Part shown: one piece after another, positions 21,730-33,605 of the stretch
Numbering within the stretch: position 1 is the stretch's first letter
How the letters are laid out: every line of letters starts with the position of its first letter
Source: Ceratodon purpureus
Lineage: Eukaryota; Streptophyta; Bryopsida; Pseudoditrichales; Ditrichaceae
Direction of reading: 5' to 3'
Assembly: GCA_014871385.1 (NCBI GenBank)
Contig: CM026428.1
Coordinates: 3,815,621-3,879,620 of the forward strand
DNA: 64,000 nucleotides
Notes under the pieces: model-generated
The model's input: the letters and a program-made list of their open reading frames with translations, nothing else
Told to the model about the DNA's origin: nothing
The model's database searches: none
Translations under genes and position numbers: made by a program

Positions 21730-22000
21730 TGCTTTGAATATAAACACAAACATTGCAAGCACATAAAAATAAATAAAAAGGTAGCTCACTTCAAGGTACT
21801 TGCAGGGTGCCCGAAGGGGTGCTTTGAATATAAACACAAACATTGCAAGCACATAAAAATAAATAAAAAGGTAGCTCACTTCAAGGTACTTGCAGGGTGC
21901 CCGAAGGGGTGCTTTGAATATAAACACAAACATTGCAAGCACATAAAAATAAATAAAAAGGTAGCTCACTTCAAGGTACTTGTAGGGTGCCCGAAGGGAT
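21730..22000. repeat. 90-bp tandem repeat, three units
   Basis: The phrase TGCTTTGAATATAAACAC recurs at 21730, 21820 and 21910, a 90-bp period with almost no divergence, hence a recent amplification. The matching reverse-strand ORF is a by-product. Confidence 0.9.
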
Positions 22001-22029
22001 GACTGGGGCATATTCATAGGCAGCCTTCA

Positions 22030-22098
22030 AACGTCACCACAGAGATTCGAACCCGCGACGTCTAGCTCGCTAAAGTACGCTCTACACCAAAAAGTACC
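22030..22098 (-). repeat. tRNA-derived sequence (SINE head or tRNA remnant)
   Basis: On the minus strand, TGGTGTAGAGCG resembles a pol III A box and GGTTCGAATCT a B box, about 36 bp apart. The anticodon stem does not pair well and a full cloverleaf is not formed, so it is a remnant or SINE head, not a tRNA gene. A partial second copy (AAAGTACGCTCTACACC) lies near 22490. Confidence 0.5.
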
Positions 22099-22600
22099 CA
22101 CCGGGTTTAAAAAGCAAAAGGCCGAAGCCGAAAACACAGGGCCGAAGCCCGTCACGCCCCGGCGCGGAGCGCCGAGGCGCGGGGCCCCGGGCCTCGCGGC
22201 CCGAGGCCGGGGTGCCCGGCCAGCGGGCACAGGTCCTAAAAATATCACGAAACACCAACTACCAGCCGGCCAGGCAAGAGGGCCCAGGCCCGGACATCGG
22301 CACCGGGCCTGCAGCAAAGAAAAACCTAAAAACCTAGAAGCCTACCAAATAAGCTACCTAGAAAGGACAAAAGAGGCAGCGCAACACCTGCCGAGCAAAT
22401 CTATCCCGTTGGATGTCTTGGTCCTAACGTGAAGTAACCCTGTCCGTCCGACAGCCACCTCGAAAACGCGTCCCCGTCCAATTGCTCCGCAAAGTACGCT
22501 CTACACCGCTGCTAACTACGTGCCCACAACACCAGCTTTCGGTGCGCACACCCAATCCCTTCGCTGATGTCGAGGTAGGTAGAGGGAACATACTATAAAA
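22099..22600. other. GC-rich noncoding segment of copy B
   Basis: Includes a strongly GC-rich stretch (22140-22230) built of GCGCGG, GCCCGG and GGGCCC words, and a partial tRNA-like repeat near 22490. No gene was recognised. Confidence 0.4.
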
Positions 22601-22691
22601 CGCACAAATGGCAGCAGTCATGGCCCCGGGGAAGGAGGGGGCTCCCAAGAGGCTTTCGGTGCCGAATGCCACCCTAGTGGTCACTCTCAAT

Positions 22692-23293
22692 GTGCAGGCT
22701 GAGGGGCATTCGGTGCCGAAAGCCCCCCATGAGGAGGGTGGCAGATGTGGGGGGAGGGGGTTTGAAGGAGATGTGGGTGGTGCCGACACCATGGTTCGAA
22801 GGGCAGAGGTGCAGGCTGAGGGGCATTCGGTGCCGAAAGCCCCCCATGAGGAGGGTGGCAGATGTGGGGGGAGGGGGTTTGAAGGAGATGTGGGTGGTGC
22901 CGACACCATGGTTCGAAGGGCAGAGGTGCAGGCTGAGGGGCATTCGGTGCCGAAAGCCCTCCATGAGGAGGGTGGCAGATGTGGAGGGAGGGGGTTTGAA
23001 GGAGATGTGGGTGGTGCCGACACCATGGTTCGAAGGGCAGAGGTGCAGGCTGAGGGGCATTCGGTGCCGAAAGCCCTCCATGAGGAGGGTGGCAGATGTG
23101 GGGGGAGGGGGTTTGAAGGAGATGTGGGTGGTGCCGACACCATGGTTCGAAGGGCAGAAGTGCAGGCTGAGGGGCATTCGGTGCCGAAAGCCTCCCATGA
23201 GGAGAGGGCAGATGTGGGGGTAGGCGGTTTGTAGGACATGGTGGGTGGTGCCAACACCATGGTCCCAGAGGCAGAGGTGCAGGCTGAGGTGGT
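22692..23293. repeat. 117-bp minisatellite, about five units
   Basis: GTGCAGGCTGAGGGGCATTC recurs at 22692, 22809, 22926, 23043, 23160 and 23277, an exact 117-bp period. As 117 is divisible by three and the unit lacks stops, it is open on both strands (39-residue repeats); this alone is no evidence of coding. Confidence 0.9.
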
Positions 23294-23349
23294 GGAATTC
23301 CTTACCTTGTTCACGACAATCTTATTGATTTCTGCCCCTAGAATTTAAG

Positions 23350-25357
23350 GAACCCTAAACCTCGACCGCTGGTTGAACAAAGGAGCATTCTGGGCAGGGG
23401 TATAGTACCTTCAAACTTTGTAGTGAATACTAGATGCACTCATTCTTTGTCCCTTACCAATCTTCACCTCAACAACTTTACCTTTTTGTTGCAGCTGGAA
23501 AAAGCTGTTACCCGGCCCGACGCTTATGTGGAGAGTTGGCGTATTCTCCTTTGGGAGAAGGCTATCCCCTCATTTCTTGGTACCCGCGCAGATAAGGCTT
23601 TCGATAAGAAGTTTGATTTTTCCAAATTTCTGGGAGCCGCAGATGTTGTCAAGCGTAGGACATACCGGTATGAAAATTATGAATTACGTCTTCGTATTCC
23701 ACTTGCTTTTTCCTTTTATACAATGTTAATAGAATGATTTTGATCTATGGCAGTTCAACTTCATTAGGTACTTCAAGAGAGAGCTGCTATCAAAAGGTGC
23801 AATTGCCCTTGAGAAGCTCCCCAAGTACTTCGCAGCGTGGATTCAGAAAGGCTTTGACCAGTGAATCTATACTCCTCAGCAGTTGAAGAGGTTGAAATTT
23901 CAGCACCTTGAAGCTGTTTGTTGGTATCTGGATTGCATTCGTTCATTCGCTATTGAGTCAGAAGCGGAACTGAAATCTAAACTTGATGGAGGATCGGCGG
24001 TTATCGAGGATTCTGGGGACGGTTCAGATGAGGCCAAAGGTCTGCAGGATCAATCATCGGCACTTCAACCAAAGAGAGGGAGAGCGCGGCGACTGCGAAC
24101 TCTGGGTTCGAAGTCCCAGGCCTCACAGGATAGTGGTGCAAAGTCTTCCGCACCAGGGAAGGAGACACCCAACGCTTCTCCAACTACAGACGTCCCAAAG
24201 CCATCTTTGACCACTGCAAATGCGCCTTCATCCATTAGTGCTTTCGAGATCACCAGAAGTCTCATTGAGCAGAGGAAGGCCAAACACTTTCCTCAAACAG
24301 CTTTCCACACATGTTTCCGTCTTCAACTCATTTGTGGATTCGATGTTCCGGCGAAAGAAGAAGCTCTTAAACAAGGGTGGCGACCCGGAATGGATCAAAG
24401 TTCAAGACTTCATTCGCAAGGTATGTTTCGTTCTCACAAGTTTTGCTTGACTACAGACTATTCGGTTCTGGATTCGCGTCTACGTTCGTGGTGGCAGTAA
24501 TTTCTCCTTCCAGACGAAGAAATCCCAATTGATACATGGGGTCCTCAACATTACCGAGAGTGATGCCATTTTAAACTGGACCGATGCGGAGTCGCAACAA
24601 TTGAATGGGGACATTCCGTGGAGAGGGCCAAGGGAGAAAACCCATGAGATGATACAGAGCATAATTGGAGAGCTTTCGAAGCCCGGCGACATAGTCCTCG
24701 ATTAGGATGCAGGAACAGGTAACCATTCATTATATGTGTCTCCTTGATTATTCCTCTCATTTTTCCCACAGTTTCTCACTTCTTTGTTACTCTCTGAGTT
24801 TTAGGGGCCTCCATCAAGGCTTGCCAGGCTATTGGTCGTCACATTATAGCTTTTGAGGATGACGTCCGAAGCCATATTCAACGCCATTCTCAAACCGTAT
24901 ATGGCTACACCATCCGCCATGGGCCCTCCTAAACATCCTAGAGCGGAAGCAACAGAAGAAGCACCGGTGAAGAAATCAAGACCCTCTAAGAGGTGTAAGT
25001 CTTTCTCTAGATTTTCTATCTTTTGTGCAATTTATCTTAGCATTGCTTCTGTTTGCAACTCTACCTACTCGATCTAACCACTGTCGGTTTTCTGTTGCAG
25101 AGTAGTTGCGGCAACACCGCCACGTGAGCCAAGAGCCGTGTCTTCTCCATCGTGGCCTCTTCATTCCAGCCCGATTCAGCCTTATATACTTCCGGACTAT
25201 GCAGAGGACTTAGCACAAGCGCTTCAATCTGGTGCCCTTTGATATGTTCCCAGTTGGCCAAGTACATTTGATCCCAGGGCCCTTGTATTTGTCGATGCAG
25301 AGGCTGTAGAAGGAGATTCAGAGTCATCGAGGTCTGAGAGTGGAAGTAGCGATTGAA
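23350..25357 (+). pseudogene. ParB-methyltransferase gene remnant (copy B)
   Basis: Matches the second half of the copy A gene (57430-59968) exon by exon: WLN(R)..FWAG, the YVES..W.KA.PSF.G...VVKR exon, the acidic/Ser-rich linker, the exon ending in the glycine-rich motif and the final Ser/Glu-rich exon. Exons 1-7 are absent. An internal deletion joined intron 10 to intron 11, leaving a 36-nt fused intron (24421-24456) and removing the exon that carries the catalytic-position motif. Several stops and frame changes are present. The motif I region has a stop where copy A reads DWNAGTG. Confidence 0.8.
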
Positions 25358-25719
25358 GCATGTCGTGAGTCTGAAGGAGGCTTTGGTCTATCATTGTTTT
25401 CATCTGATTTGATTTGATTTGATTAGAGTTGATTACATAATCTTTCGTCTACTTTATTGCAAGCCACTTAAAGTATTTATGATTCTCATTTCCATTTTAT
25501 ATTCCTCTATGTAAAGGTCTACAACTGCAAGACTTTTTGGCTCTCAATTCTCATGTGTTTAAAGGGAATACCACTTCACTTATGAAGTTGTTTTTGTTTG
25601 CTAATTATATCTAGTACACTAGACAACACTAACGTAAACAACTGAAATGCTCAAAATATATATTGCGCTGTAATTACTTTCTTTGTCATTCAACAACATC
25701 TCACATTTCCATAGCCATG

Positions 25720-26283
25720 TTACCTATTCTTGGGAGAGATCCACATACCATCTCTTGGAGAATTTTTCTTTCCTTCCGGCACATCCAAGACCTGATTCCC
25801 ATTGGCCCAAAGCAATGACCTTAACTGATCTAACTCAACGCAACTAAGTTCTCCAAGGGTCGCTGTCTCTAACCTCTCGTTGTAAATTGGATTTGCAAGT
25901 GTCCAAGAACTTCTAAAAACATTCCAGTTGATGTTGAACCGATTAACTTCGTGCTCGTCCTTTTGACTCCAATGGCGACCACTGTACGACAAGTAATCCC
26001 ACCTCGCTAGTTGAAGGCATGCGTATTCAGGACTGCTGTCAATCTCACGCTTCTACAACTTTGACACAGCACGAGCGTTCTCAACGACTTCAAACGTGAT
26101 TACCATCGGAGGAGTCCAAGCCTGCGTTGTACTACTACCTATATGATCCCAGGGGTTTGGCCCATCCGCCATCCGCTTAAGCAATTCCTGTAAAATCGTT
26201 TTCCAAGCAACGACCTCAAATGAATCGCCCATACCTTCAAACAAAAGCCTAGCAAGTACAAGGTTAAGTACTACAGATATCAT
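25720..26283 (-). pseudogene. reverse-strand right-end gene (copy B)
   Basis: Two adjacent reverse-strand open segments (26283-26053 and 25992-25720) read like one short protein interrupted by a stop. The downstream segment ends LDVPEGKKNSPRDGMWISPK, which resembles the end of the copy A protein at 60482-60853 (VVELPE...WTVYPSKD) and has the same position and strand. No known domain is recognised. Confidence 0.4.
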
Positions 26284-26808
26284 TGAGCTAATAGAACGTC
26301 AAAGACGTCTGCTAAGGTTTATATACATCGTTGCTTAACACTTAAGCTAGCAGTGCTCTTATCTAAAGACCGGGAAATCTTCGACGAAGACAAGCAGTCT
26401 GACATGGTTTACATGTTGGTTTCAGCAACTCCATTATTGTACACGAAATTTGAAATATTCCACGAAGTTTTCAGACCTTTAATTTTACCTTTTGTGAAAT
26501 TTGTTATTCCTTAAATTATTCATATTATCCTATGCAATATTTACTGTTGTGATCTAAAAACATCATGCTGGAATACTCGTATCTAGATCCAATAAGGGAC
26601 CAAATCTAAAGGAATGTATGCATGACGTCATCATGACATCAGCCCTAATTTGTATCTTAGAGAACAAACGTAATAAATTCTTACCAGAGATAATCCTGAT
26701 TTCCACGATAATATACTCTTTTCCTAAAAAAAGTGTCAAAATCAAGCCTTAATTTAGTAATTTTCCACGGTTATGGGGTCTACTTTGCTTTTGAAAATTT
26801 TGCTAATT
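26284..26808. other. subterminal noncoding region of copy B
   Basis: Collinear and highly similar to 61140-61549. It includes the motif CCACGGTTATGGGGTC (26765-26780), one mismatch from the subterminal motif of copy A. Confidence 0.6.
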
Positions 26809-26881
26809 GTCAATTCTGTGCTCTCCATTCCGTGCTCTCCGCTCTCCGCTCTACGCTCTCCGCTCACATACGAACTTTCCC
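26809..26881 (-). repeat. right terminal repeat of MULE copy B
   Basis: Reverse complement reads GGGAAAGTTCGTATGTGAGCGGAGAGCG..., followed by two GAGAGCACAGAAT-like phrases. It is nearly identical to 61550-61622 and an inverted, diverged relative of the left terminal repeat. Confidence 0.9.
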
Positions 26882-26892
26882 CCGCAGTTCCT
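26882..26892. repeat. target site duplication, right (copy B)
   Basis: CCGCAGTTCCT, identical to 18504-18514. Confidence 0.9.
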
Positions 26893-28455
26893 CATCCAAT
26901 TGCAACCCCTCCCAGCCTCCTTACACCAACCGACCGCCGCACATGCCACTGCCGCCCTCTAAATAGAGCCCCCAACTTTTGACAATAGCCAACGACCTAA
27001 TAAAATCCAGCCCATTCACAGCATCCACAACTTGCTGATACTGCTCTAGAGTCTCGATCTGTAGCTCCACAACTGCCGGCTCTCACACCTTGCACCGTAG
27101 ACAGAAGGAAAAAACGCTGCTCCTCCTCTTGACCACATCACCCTTCCGCTCCTGACTCCACTGGAGCAGCTTGGTTCTCCACCTCAACGAACCTCCGTCG
27201 TTCATTGAAGCCTTGTGAATTGCAGCGCCTCATTCAATCATCAATCACCGCGACCACCGGCGTCTTCCCCAATAACACCGCAGCCGGACAGTCGGCCTCC
27301 TACTTCAGTCCTTCAATGCTTTGTCTAGTTACCGCAGCCATTGACTGCAACTAAAAAAAAACCTTTGCAGCAACCGCTCCACAAATCTTCCGGCGAACGC
27401 AGCCAACTTAAGCAGCTCCACACCGAGTCAAAAATGAAGAGTTGCTGCTTCAGCTTGCCACCAATCTCAACCAGCCCTCCTCCTTCTGACTGATGCCTCA
27501 CTACCTAGCCTCTACCTAAAACCCACTGCCGGTGTCATCTTTCAAGCCAGCAGCCACTAACCTAGCCTTTATCTACAGCATGCTCCAGCAGCCATCTCCT
27601 AACTCCTAACTCAAAAATTAACTCCTTACTCACTATTCAAAACTTGTGCAAATCACTGGCTTACATCCGTTGCCTCTCCTAATACACCATACCTAACACA
27701 CTGCCATCCTAACTTCTGCTAACTTCAAAAACTAACCATATCTCCTTAGAGAGACTCTCCCTCACTCCTAACCAGCTGCCTTAAGCCGCCATTCTTTCTC
27801 ATGATACCATGCCCATGCCATGCACATGCGCATGCACTCTATACTCCATTAGCTAGCATTTTTTATTTTTTTTTTCCACCTAGCATATTTTAGACTACAA
27901 AACTAAATTGGTAATTTGGTAATTTCATTTGGCCACTACCCCTAACTACTAAATCCTCCGTTTCTTGACCCACGACTTCTCTAGTTCTAAAAACTAGGAT
28001 CCTCATAATTTGCGTCAATTCCCGTTTTTCTAATACTAATTTTCCTACTACACCAATAATAGCTCATCTTGAATTGTGCGCTCGTCCGTAAATTCTGGTG
28101 GCTGTATAAATGTAGTCGCTTTTAGTTCTTCAATTTTTCGAGAAACTAAAAAAAAAAATCAAATATTAAAAGTGGGATAATGAAAAAATAAGTATAAGAA
28201 TAGGAAGTAAAGGAAAAACGGAAATTAGATTTTAAGGAAAAATTTAAAATAGGTACAATAAAAATTAAAAGATGAATTGGAGTTTAGGAAAGGAAGAGAA
28301 ATAAAAGAATAAAAAAATTATAAAAAAATAAAAAAATATAGAGAAGTCAAGACTACAGATTTTGGAAGAAATTTGTAAAAATGGAATAATTAGTATTCAA
28401 GAGTCTAACTATTCTAGCTTTGATTACTTTTTCATCTAAAAAGTGCAAATTCCTA
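26893..28455. other. C-rich noncoding sequence, right flank of copy B
   Basis: Continues the pyrimidine-rich sequence of 17901-18503 up to about 27850, then becomes AT-rich. No gene or terminal repeat was recognised. Confidence 0.4.
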
Positions 28456-28673
28456 CTCCCTTTGTCTTACTAAAAGAGCATAGTTTGGTAAAATAATCAG
28501 TCTCAAAAAAAAAAAGTGGTTTTTAAATTTGGCAAAATTATTTCTAAATTTGGTCAACTAATTTTTAAATTTGGAAATTTGTTTCTGAATTTGGCCACTT
28601 ATTTCTAAATTTAGAATTGTCTTTAAATCTTTTATTATTAGCAAACCATGCTCTTTTAGTGAGACAGAAAGAA
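28456..28673. mobile_element. Stowaway-like MITE (Tc1/mariner group)
   Basis: A 218-bp noncoding element flanked by TA on both sides. The ends form an imperfect terminal inverted repeat: left CTCCCTTTGTCTTACTAAAA, right (reverse complement) TTCTTTCTGTCTCACTAAAA, both running on into GAGCAT. The interior is made of TTTCTAAATTTGG-like repeats. The TA duplication and CTCCCT-type end are typical of Stowaway MITEs. Confidence 0.75.
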
Positions 28674-30479
28674 TACTAAAATAAGGGATTTTGGAGTAAA
28701 AAGGGGAAAGTGAGCAAATTTGATGGTCAGACCTTAGCAAGGTAAGAAGCCCCATTTGTCCTTTACAACTTCTTTATCATGTTGAAATTCTTCCAGAGGC
28801 GTATGCGGAGGCTCCATCTCTTTTCTCGGCACCTTAGTTTAAACCTTGATGCAGATAAGTATTTTGACTTTTTTGTAGAGGTTGATAACAAAGTAGTACT
28901 GTCTAGTGACATTGCCTGTGAGAATGGGTAGATTGAGCCATCTAATGATGATAATATGTCATCTTTGATCAATCCTTTATTCCTTAAAAAAAACTTGTTT
29001 TATGACTATCTGATTTTATAAAATCTCAAATCTCTTATCTTGTGTTTTTTATTTATTCAGTGTTATTATTCTATAAAACAGACTATTCTGATCAATGCTC
29101 AGGTTTGCTAAGACATAGAGTCGATGTACAAGTCCTCGAGTCTGATCAATGCTCAAGTTTGCTAAGACATAGAGTCGATGTACAAGTCCTTGAGGTTCAT
29201 GCTCAGTTATTCAATTTTGTTTGCTCAGAACTTCATACTCATTTGCCACACAAAAATAGGGTGTCTAAATGTGACCTTTTGCGGTTTATTGGTCATTAGT
29301 TTCAATAAATATGCAAAAACATATCCCCGGTTATAGAACCCCCTTTTTGCATTTCATTCAAAACATCTCTAAAAGTTTTCTAGAATATCAAAAATTACGC
29401 TCATTACACACCGCTCACAGCTCACTGCTCACAAGATAACATTCTTGCTATTCATTCATGTGTGCACTAAAAATATAGAAGAAGAAATGTCTTTAAGTTT
29501 TTAGTATATTGAAATACCCAAAAAAATTGTCCCTACTTCTATAAATGGATTGTAATTATTGGGTAGAAAAGATTGTCATATACAGGCAAAATTAGACCTA
29601 GAGTAGCTAAAATTTTATTAGTTTTTAAGAATGCTCATAGTTTATTGAAGTCAAATGTTGAATTTATAATTTGGCTTTATCATTATGTTAGGTTACGATA
29701 GCACAATATTACAAAATTATAAACATTGCAAATCAAAATAATGAAATTAAATAACTTAAAATTGGAATTTTTATGATATTAATATTTAACTTCAAAAAAA
29801 TATCAATTAGATTCATAGTATTGATTATAATTATTTTTGCCTTATACTTCAAAATTTGCAAATAGAAAATTTATAATATATATAGGCTTTATTATAAAAG
29901 TATCAATGTTTAGATTTTTGTAGCTCATCAATTCAATTATGTTTATTCTTGGCTTTTTAAATTATGGAAAAAATTTAACACAAAAATTTCATATTTGAAA
30001 ACATTAGAAGTGCAATGAGTGCCTTACAGAACAACAAATTGGATACAATTCAAGTTAGAAATAACAAGAGATAGTTCATATTTATTCTAGCATAAGATTA
30101 GACCATTTTTTGTTTAGAAATGTGATTGGTCATCTTGCTATTAATTGATTAGACATTGTAATTTTATTATGAGTGAACGTATGGCTGGTAATTTTATTAT
30201 GAGTGAACATTGCATTTATGAATGAATTTCTTAAATTAGATGCTTCATCAAAAGTCACATACTAAAGTTTGATGTTGTATACACTAAAGGAGACAGATCT
30301 AAATCAATAGCTCTACTCTAACTATCATACATATCAAATTAAAGATCCATTCTAAGGCACAAGCACAATAAATTGGACCCAAAAAACGCTTATCTATTTG
30401 TCAATTTTAGCCCTTTTGCAAAAATTGCGCAAAAGTGATGGAAGATATTATTGAAGTCAATTTTTTTTTTTGTTAATGT
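28674..30479. other. AT-rich noncoding DNA with a 54-bp duplication
   Basis: A 54-bp unit (TCTGATCAATGCTCA.GTTTG...) is present twice in tandem at 29087-29194. A GAGC-rich end-like sequence lies at 29403-29446 (listed separately). Otherwise I see nothing. Confidence 0.4.
29403..29446 (-). repeat. GAGCAG-type transposon end (putative)
   Basis: The minus strand reads ATCTTGTGAGCAGTGAGC, then more GAGC-containing units. The same start (ATCTTGTGAGCAGCGAGCAG) occurs at 63457 in the opposite orientation. Both resemble the ends of the MULE copies (CTTGTACGTGAGCGCAGAGC). No partner end or target duplication was found. Confidence 0.4.
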
Positions 30480-31110
30480 AGATTCTCAACTTTTTTTTCT
30501 ACAACTTAGAAAAGTTTGTGCAAAGGAGACACTTTAAAATTATTGTATGAAGGCTTCAAATCCAAGCAAAGTGAATGCAGTCATTTGAAAAAGTGGCTAG
30601 AAAAGAACAAAAATAACTATCTAAAAATCACTTTTGAAGGAGTGATGCCTTCTATATATTGGAGAGGTATTCTAAAATGGTCAATTCATACACTCATTAA
30701 TTGGTTTGGAATTCCAAAAGCACCGCAAAGATGTTTTTCGGAGGGTCACTTGTACAGTATTTTTTGTGAGTTCTTTTTCATGGAACATTATTTTTTCCAT
30801 TAGAAAAAACATCCTCTAAAGACAATAAAAGGCACTTTGGAAAATTCATTTTCATGATTTAGAACTAAATTTAGTCAATTCAAGTTTTGATTGAAGATGT
30901 TTTTTTAGTATAGATGTATATAAGATAACTTTTGACACCTTAGAATATGATTGAAATGCTCAAGAACTACACCAAAATGCTCAAATTGAGCTTTGAGTTT
31001 TAAAAAACAGCACACTTCATATTCACTCCCTAGTGATCACATGTTGCACTTTGTGGTCCACTTTTATTGTGCTTCCTCCCTCTATCCAGGTCTCAGAAGC
31101 ATTTTATAGA
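30480..31110 (+). repeat. dispersed repeat, copy inverted relative to 62760-63380
   Basis: Matches the reverse complement of 62760-63380 along its length: AGTGAATGCAGTCATTTGAAA (30568), ACATCCTCTAAAGACAATAAA (30809), and the end around GCACACTTCATATTCACT and AGTGATCACATGTTGCACTT. The 95-aa ORF at 30516-30803 is not conserved as a protein in the other copy. Family unknown. Confidence 0.7.
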
Positions 31111-33476
31111 AATTATTTGATTTAATATGGCCTACTAAATTCTAAATGACATTAATATCGTGTAGTTTTTCTTCAAAGGTTACCTTGTATCTTTAAGTCG
31201 TGCAATTATAAACAATATGTGGCTATCAATTATTACTAATCTTATTCTTAGTTGTTTTTTGTTACTGTAGTATCCATCTTTGAAAGAGGAGAGTATTTAA
31301 ATGTCTCATTGTCCCCCTGTCCAGTGGGCACTGGGTCATTGGCATTACAACCAAACACTTTATTCACGCCGGCCTTGCTAAAGGGTTGGTGTTTCTATCT
31401 ATCTATCTATCTACCTAGCTATCTTCTAGAACCCTTGGATACATTGTTCAAAACTTAAATGTCTAATGAAATGTGCCTTCCAAAACTTTAACTTTATTTG
31501 AAATAGGGAGTTGTGATGCATCAAACTTAGAAACCATTTGTATGTTTGAGCAGGTTGAAAAATGACAGATCCTGAATAGTGTCGTATCCCATTTTGGGAG
31601 CATTAACTAGACCCTTAGAGGTTATGTTAATCCCAAGTTACTGCTGTTAAAATACAAATTTTGTAAACCTACTTTCAACATTATTGAATCATGCACTATC
31701 ATGTCCTAGCCTTCTACACAAGCCATCACACAAAAAGTGATTTTACAGTGCTGAATTTACGCTACTAGTGGAGGACCATGGATCTGCCTTAGCTGCATAA
31801 TGTGGAGATGGGATATTACCTGGGTTCTAAGATGGTGAGTGAACACTGCGATATTTAGGCAATGAACAGACTGGTTCTCCTCCCTACCTCCAACTGGTTC
31901 CAAGTTCTAACTTCGAACTTAGTCCCAGTGGTAACCAAGTTATTTTCTGCATCAAGGCTCTCTCAAATTTCTTGAGCTGCACTTTAAACTTCAATCTCTC
32001 TTCAAAGTTGATTCTTGCCATAGCCCAATGGCCAACCAATATCTTGATATTCTCACCTGGATCCACCTTGACCTACCTTGAAGTCCAGAGCAGATCACAA
32101 GAACAAAACTTGGCCAGTGGTTGTGCCTGATTCCTGAAGATTTGTGACTCCACCAAGGAATCACCTGGATTTATATGGTCATGCACTTAAGCCCTTACAG
32201 CTTCACAGCTGAAGTTGGTGCCTCAAAATCTTACACCTGTAGCCTTCTGAATTCTTACCTATCGCAACAAATACTGGAATTTACAGTAAGTGGATAGAGT
32301 TTCAGTATCCATTGAGCTCATTGTTCATGATGCTTGCTGCACTTTTGAATCCCACCTCTAAGGCAGACTTCAGATTTGAATGCCACTTCTCCACAGCTGT
32401 TATCACCAAAGGCTGCTTGTTTTCATTCCTGAATTAACTCTTGGGCAACTCAATGATGCTAAGTAGAATTCAGCATTGGTTATTTGATGATGTGTCATTA
32501 GAATGAAGCTTGTCAAGCACTTATTAAGTTTTAACCCCACACCATAATTACTTCCCTAATGCACTTGAGCTGTTATCATAAGGACTTCACTGGGAAGAAA
32601 TTAGAATTATGATCTCACCTCAGGGCCGGCTACTCACATCTCACTTGCAACCCAAATTCCCACCTATCACAAATTACGCAGAATACCAAGGCTCAATCAC
32701 GGTGACTCGCACCTCAAGGCACATTCCCCAACTCATTTCCAAATTACTCTTGGAACATCAGTAAACCCCTCTGGATCTCCCATTGTGAAAACCCATCACC
32801 ATTGGTCCGCTCCCAACTCTATCAGCTCATGTAGCCTCAACCCCCAACAAATAGCCCCACCAACAAACCAAGTAGCCCAACACTTTAACCCCTCGAGAGC
32901 CCTCAGAACCACCCCAGGGCAGCTGCAACATTAGAATCGGGGGGAATAAAAAAGAAAAAAAAAAACACCACCATTGACCAAACCAGTAACTTGGCACCAC
33001 CTGTCAATCAGACAAACAAACCACCCTCGGGCCTCGGGCAGCTTCAGAAATAAAAACAAAGATGATTCACGAAAAAGCCTTGCCATCCGACAAACCACCA
33101 ATGGATGAAACAAATGCAAAAATCACCCTGAATAAAAAGATGGACAAGGAAATAAGATGATGACAAACGAAGTTGCTCAACTCATTTGACTCGTTAAAAT
33201 GAAATTAAAATGAAAATGAAAACGAAAATATTGAAAATGAGAAACGAAACCGGATCAGCAAAGGCATTGGACTCGTTGGACTCCGGGCGAGGGAGCAGGC
33301 GAGGGCGATTAGTGGGGACCAGCGAGAAAAGCGTAAGCTAATTAGTGAAGTGACGCGGTACGTAAGACGGCCTCATGCAATGGCATTCTCTGTAATGACG
33401 GGCAGGCTCGGCCCCCTCCCCGCGGGCAGACGCAAGCGAAAGAGATCCATTCACACGGCGACAGAGGGGCTCGCCG

Positions 33477-33477
<1 letters not shown>
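31111..33477. other. noncoding DNA upstream of the BELL gene
   Basis: Contains a short ATCT microsatellite (about 31396-31420). From 33260 on, GC content rises and the sequence becomes purine-rich, as expected for the promoter or leader of the BELL gene. I see no other gene. Confidence 0.4.
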
Positions 33478-33555
<78 letters not shown>

Positions 33556-33605
33556 AGGGAAAGAGAAGGGGGAGAGAGAGAGAGGGCGAGTGAGTGAGTG
33601 CGCGA
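33478..33605 (+). repeat. (GA)n microsatellite in the BELL 5' region
   Basis: About 120 bp of nearly pure GAGA with a few GGGCGAGA interruptions. GA repeats near transcription starts are a common plant feature and can bind GAGA-binding (BBR/BPC) proteins, which regulate homeobox genes in flowering plants. A role here is inferred. Confidence 0.8.

Larger units (their letters stand above)
18515..26881 (+). mobile_element. MULE-type transposon copy B (8.4 kb, internally deleted)
   Basis: Bounded by GAGGGTAGCTTGTACGTGAG on the left, the reverse complement of GGGAAAGTTCGTATGTGAG on the right, and an 11-bp target duplication. Gene order matches copy A: 150-aa accessory gene, convergent transposase, ParB-methyltransferase gene, right-end reverse-strand gene. 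Most of the transposase and the first half of the methyltransferase gene are missing, replaced by a 90-bp tandem repeat, a tRNA-like segment and a 117-bp minisatellite. The remaining genes are mostly broken, so this is a non-autonomous derivative. Confidence 0.9.

Noticed and set aside
22030-22098. Functional tRNA gene
   Set aside because: The acceptor and anticodon stems do not pair; only the internal promoter boxes are recognisable.
22424-23314. 296-aa reverse-strand ORF
   Set aside because: Antisense reading of the 117-bp minisatellite; open because the period is divisible by three.
30516-30803. 95-aa ORF
   Set aside because: The inverted copy at 62760-63380 aligns at DNA level but does not keep the frame, so it is repeat DNA.
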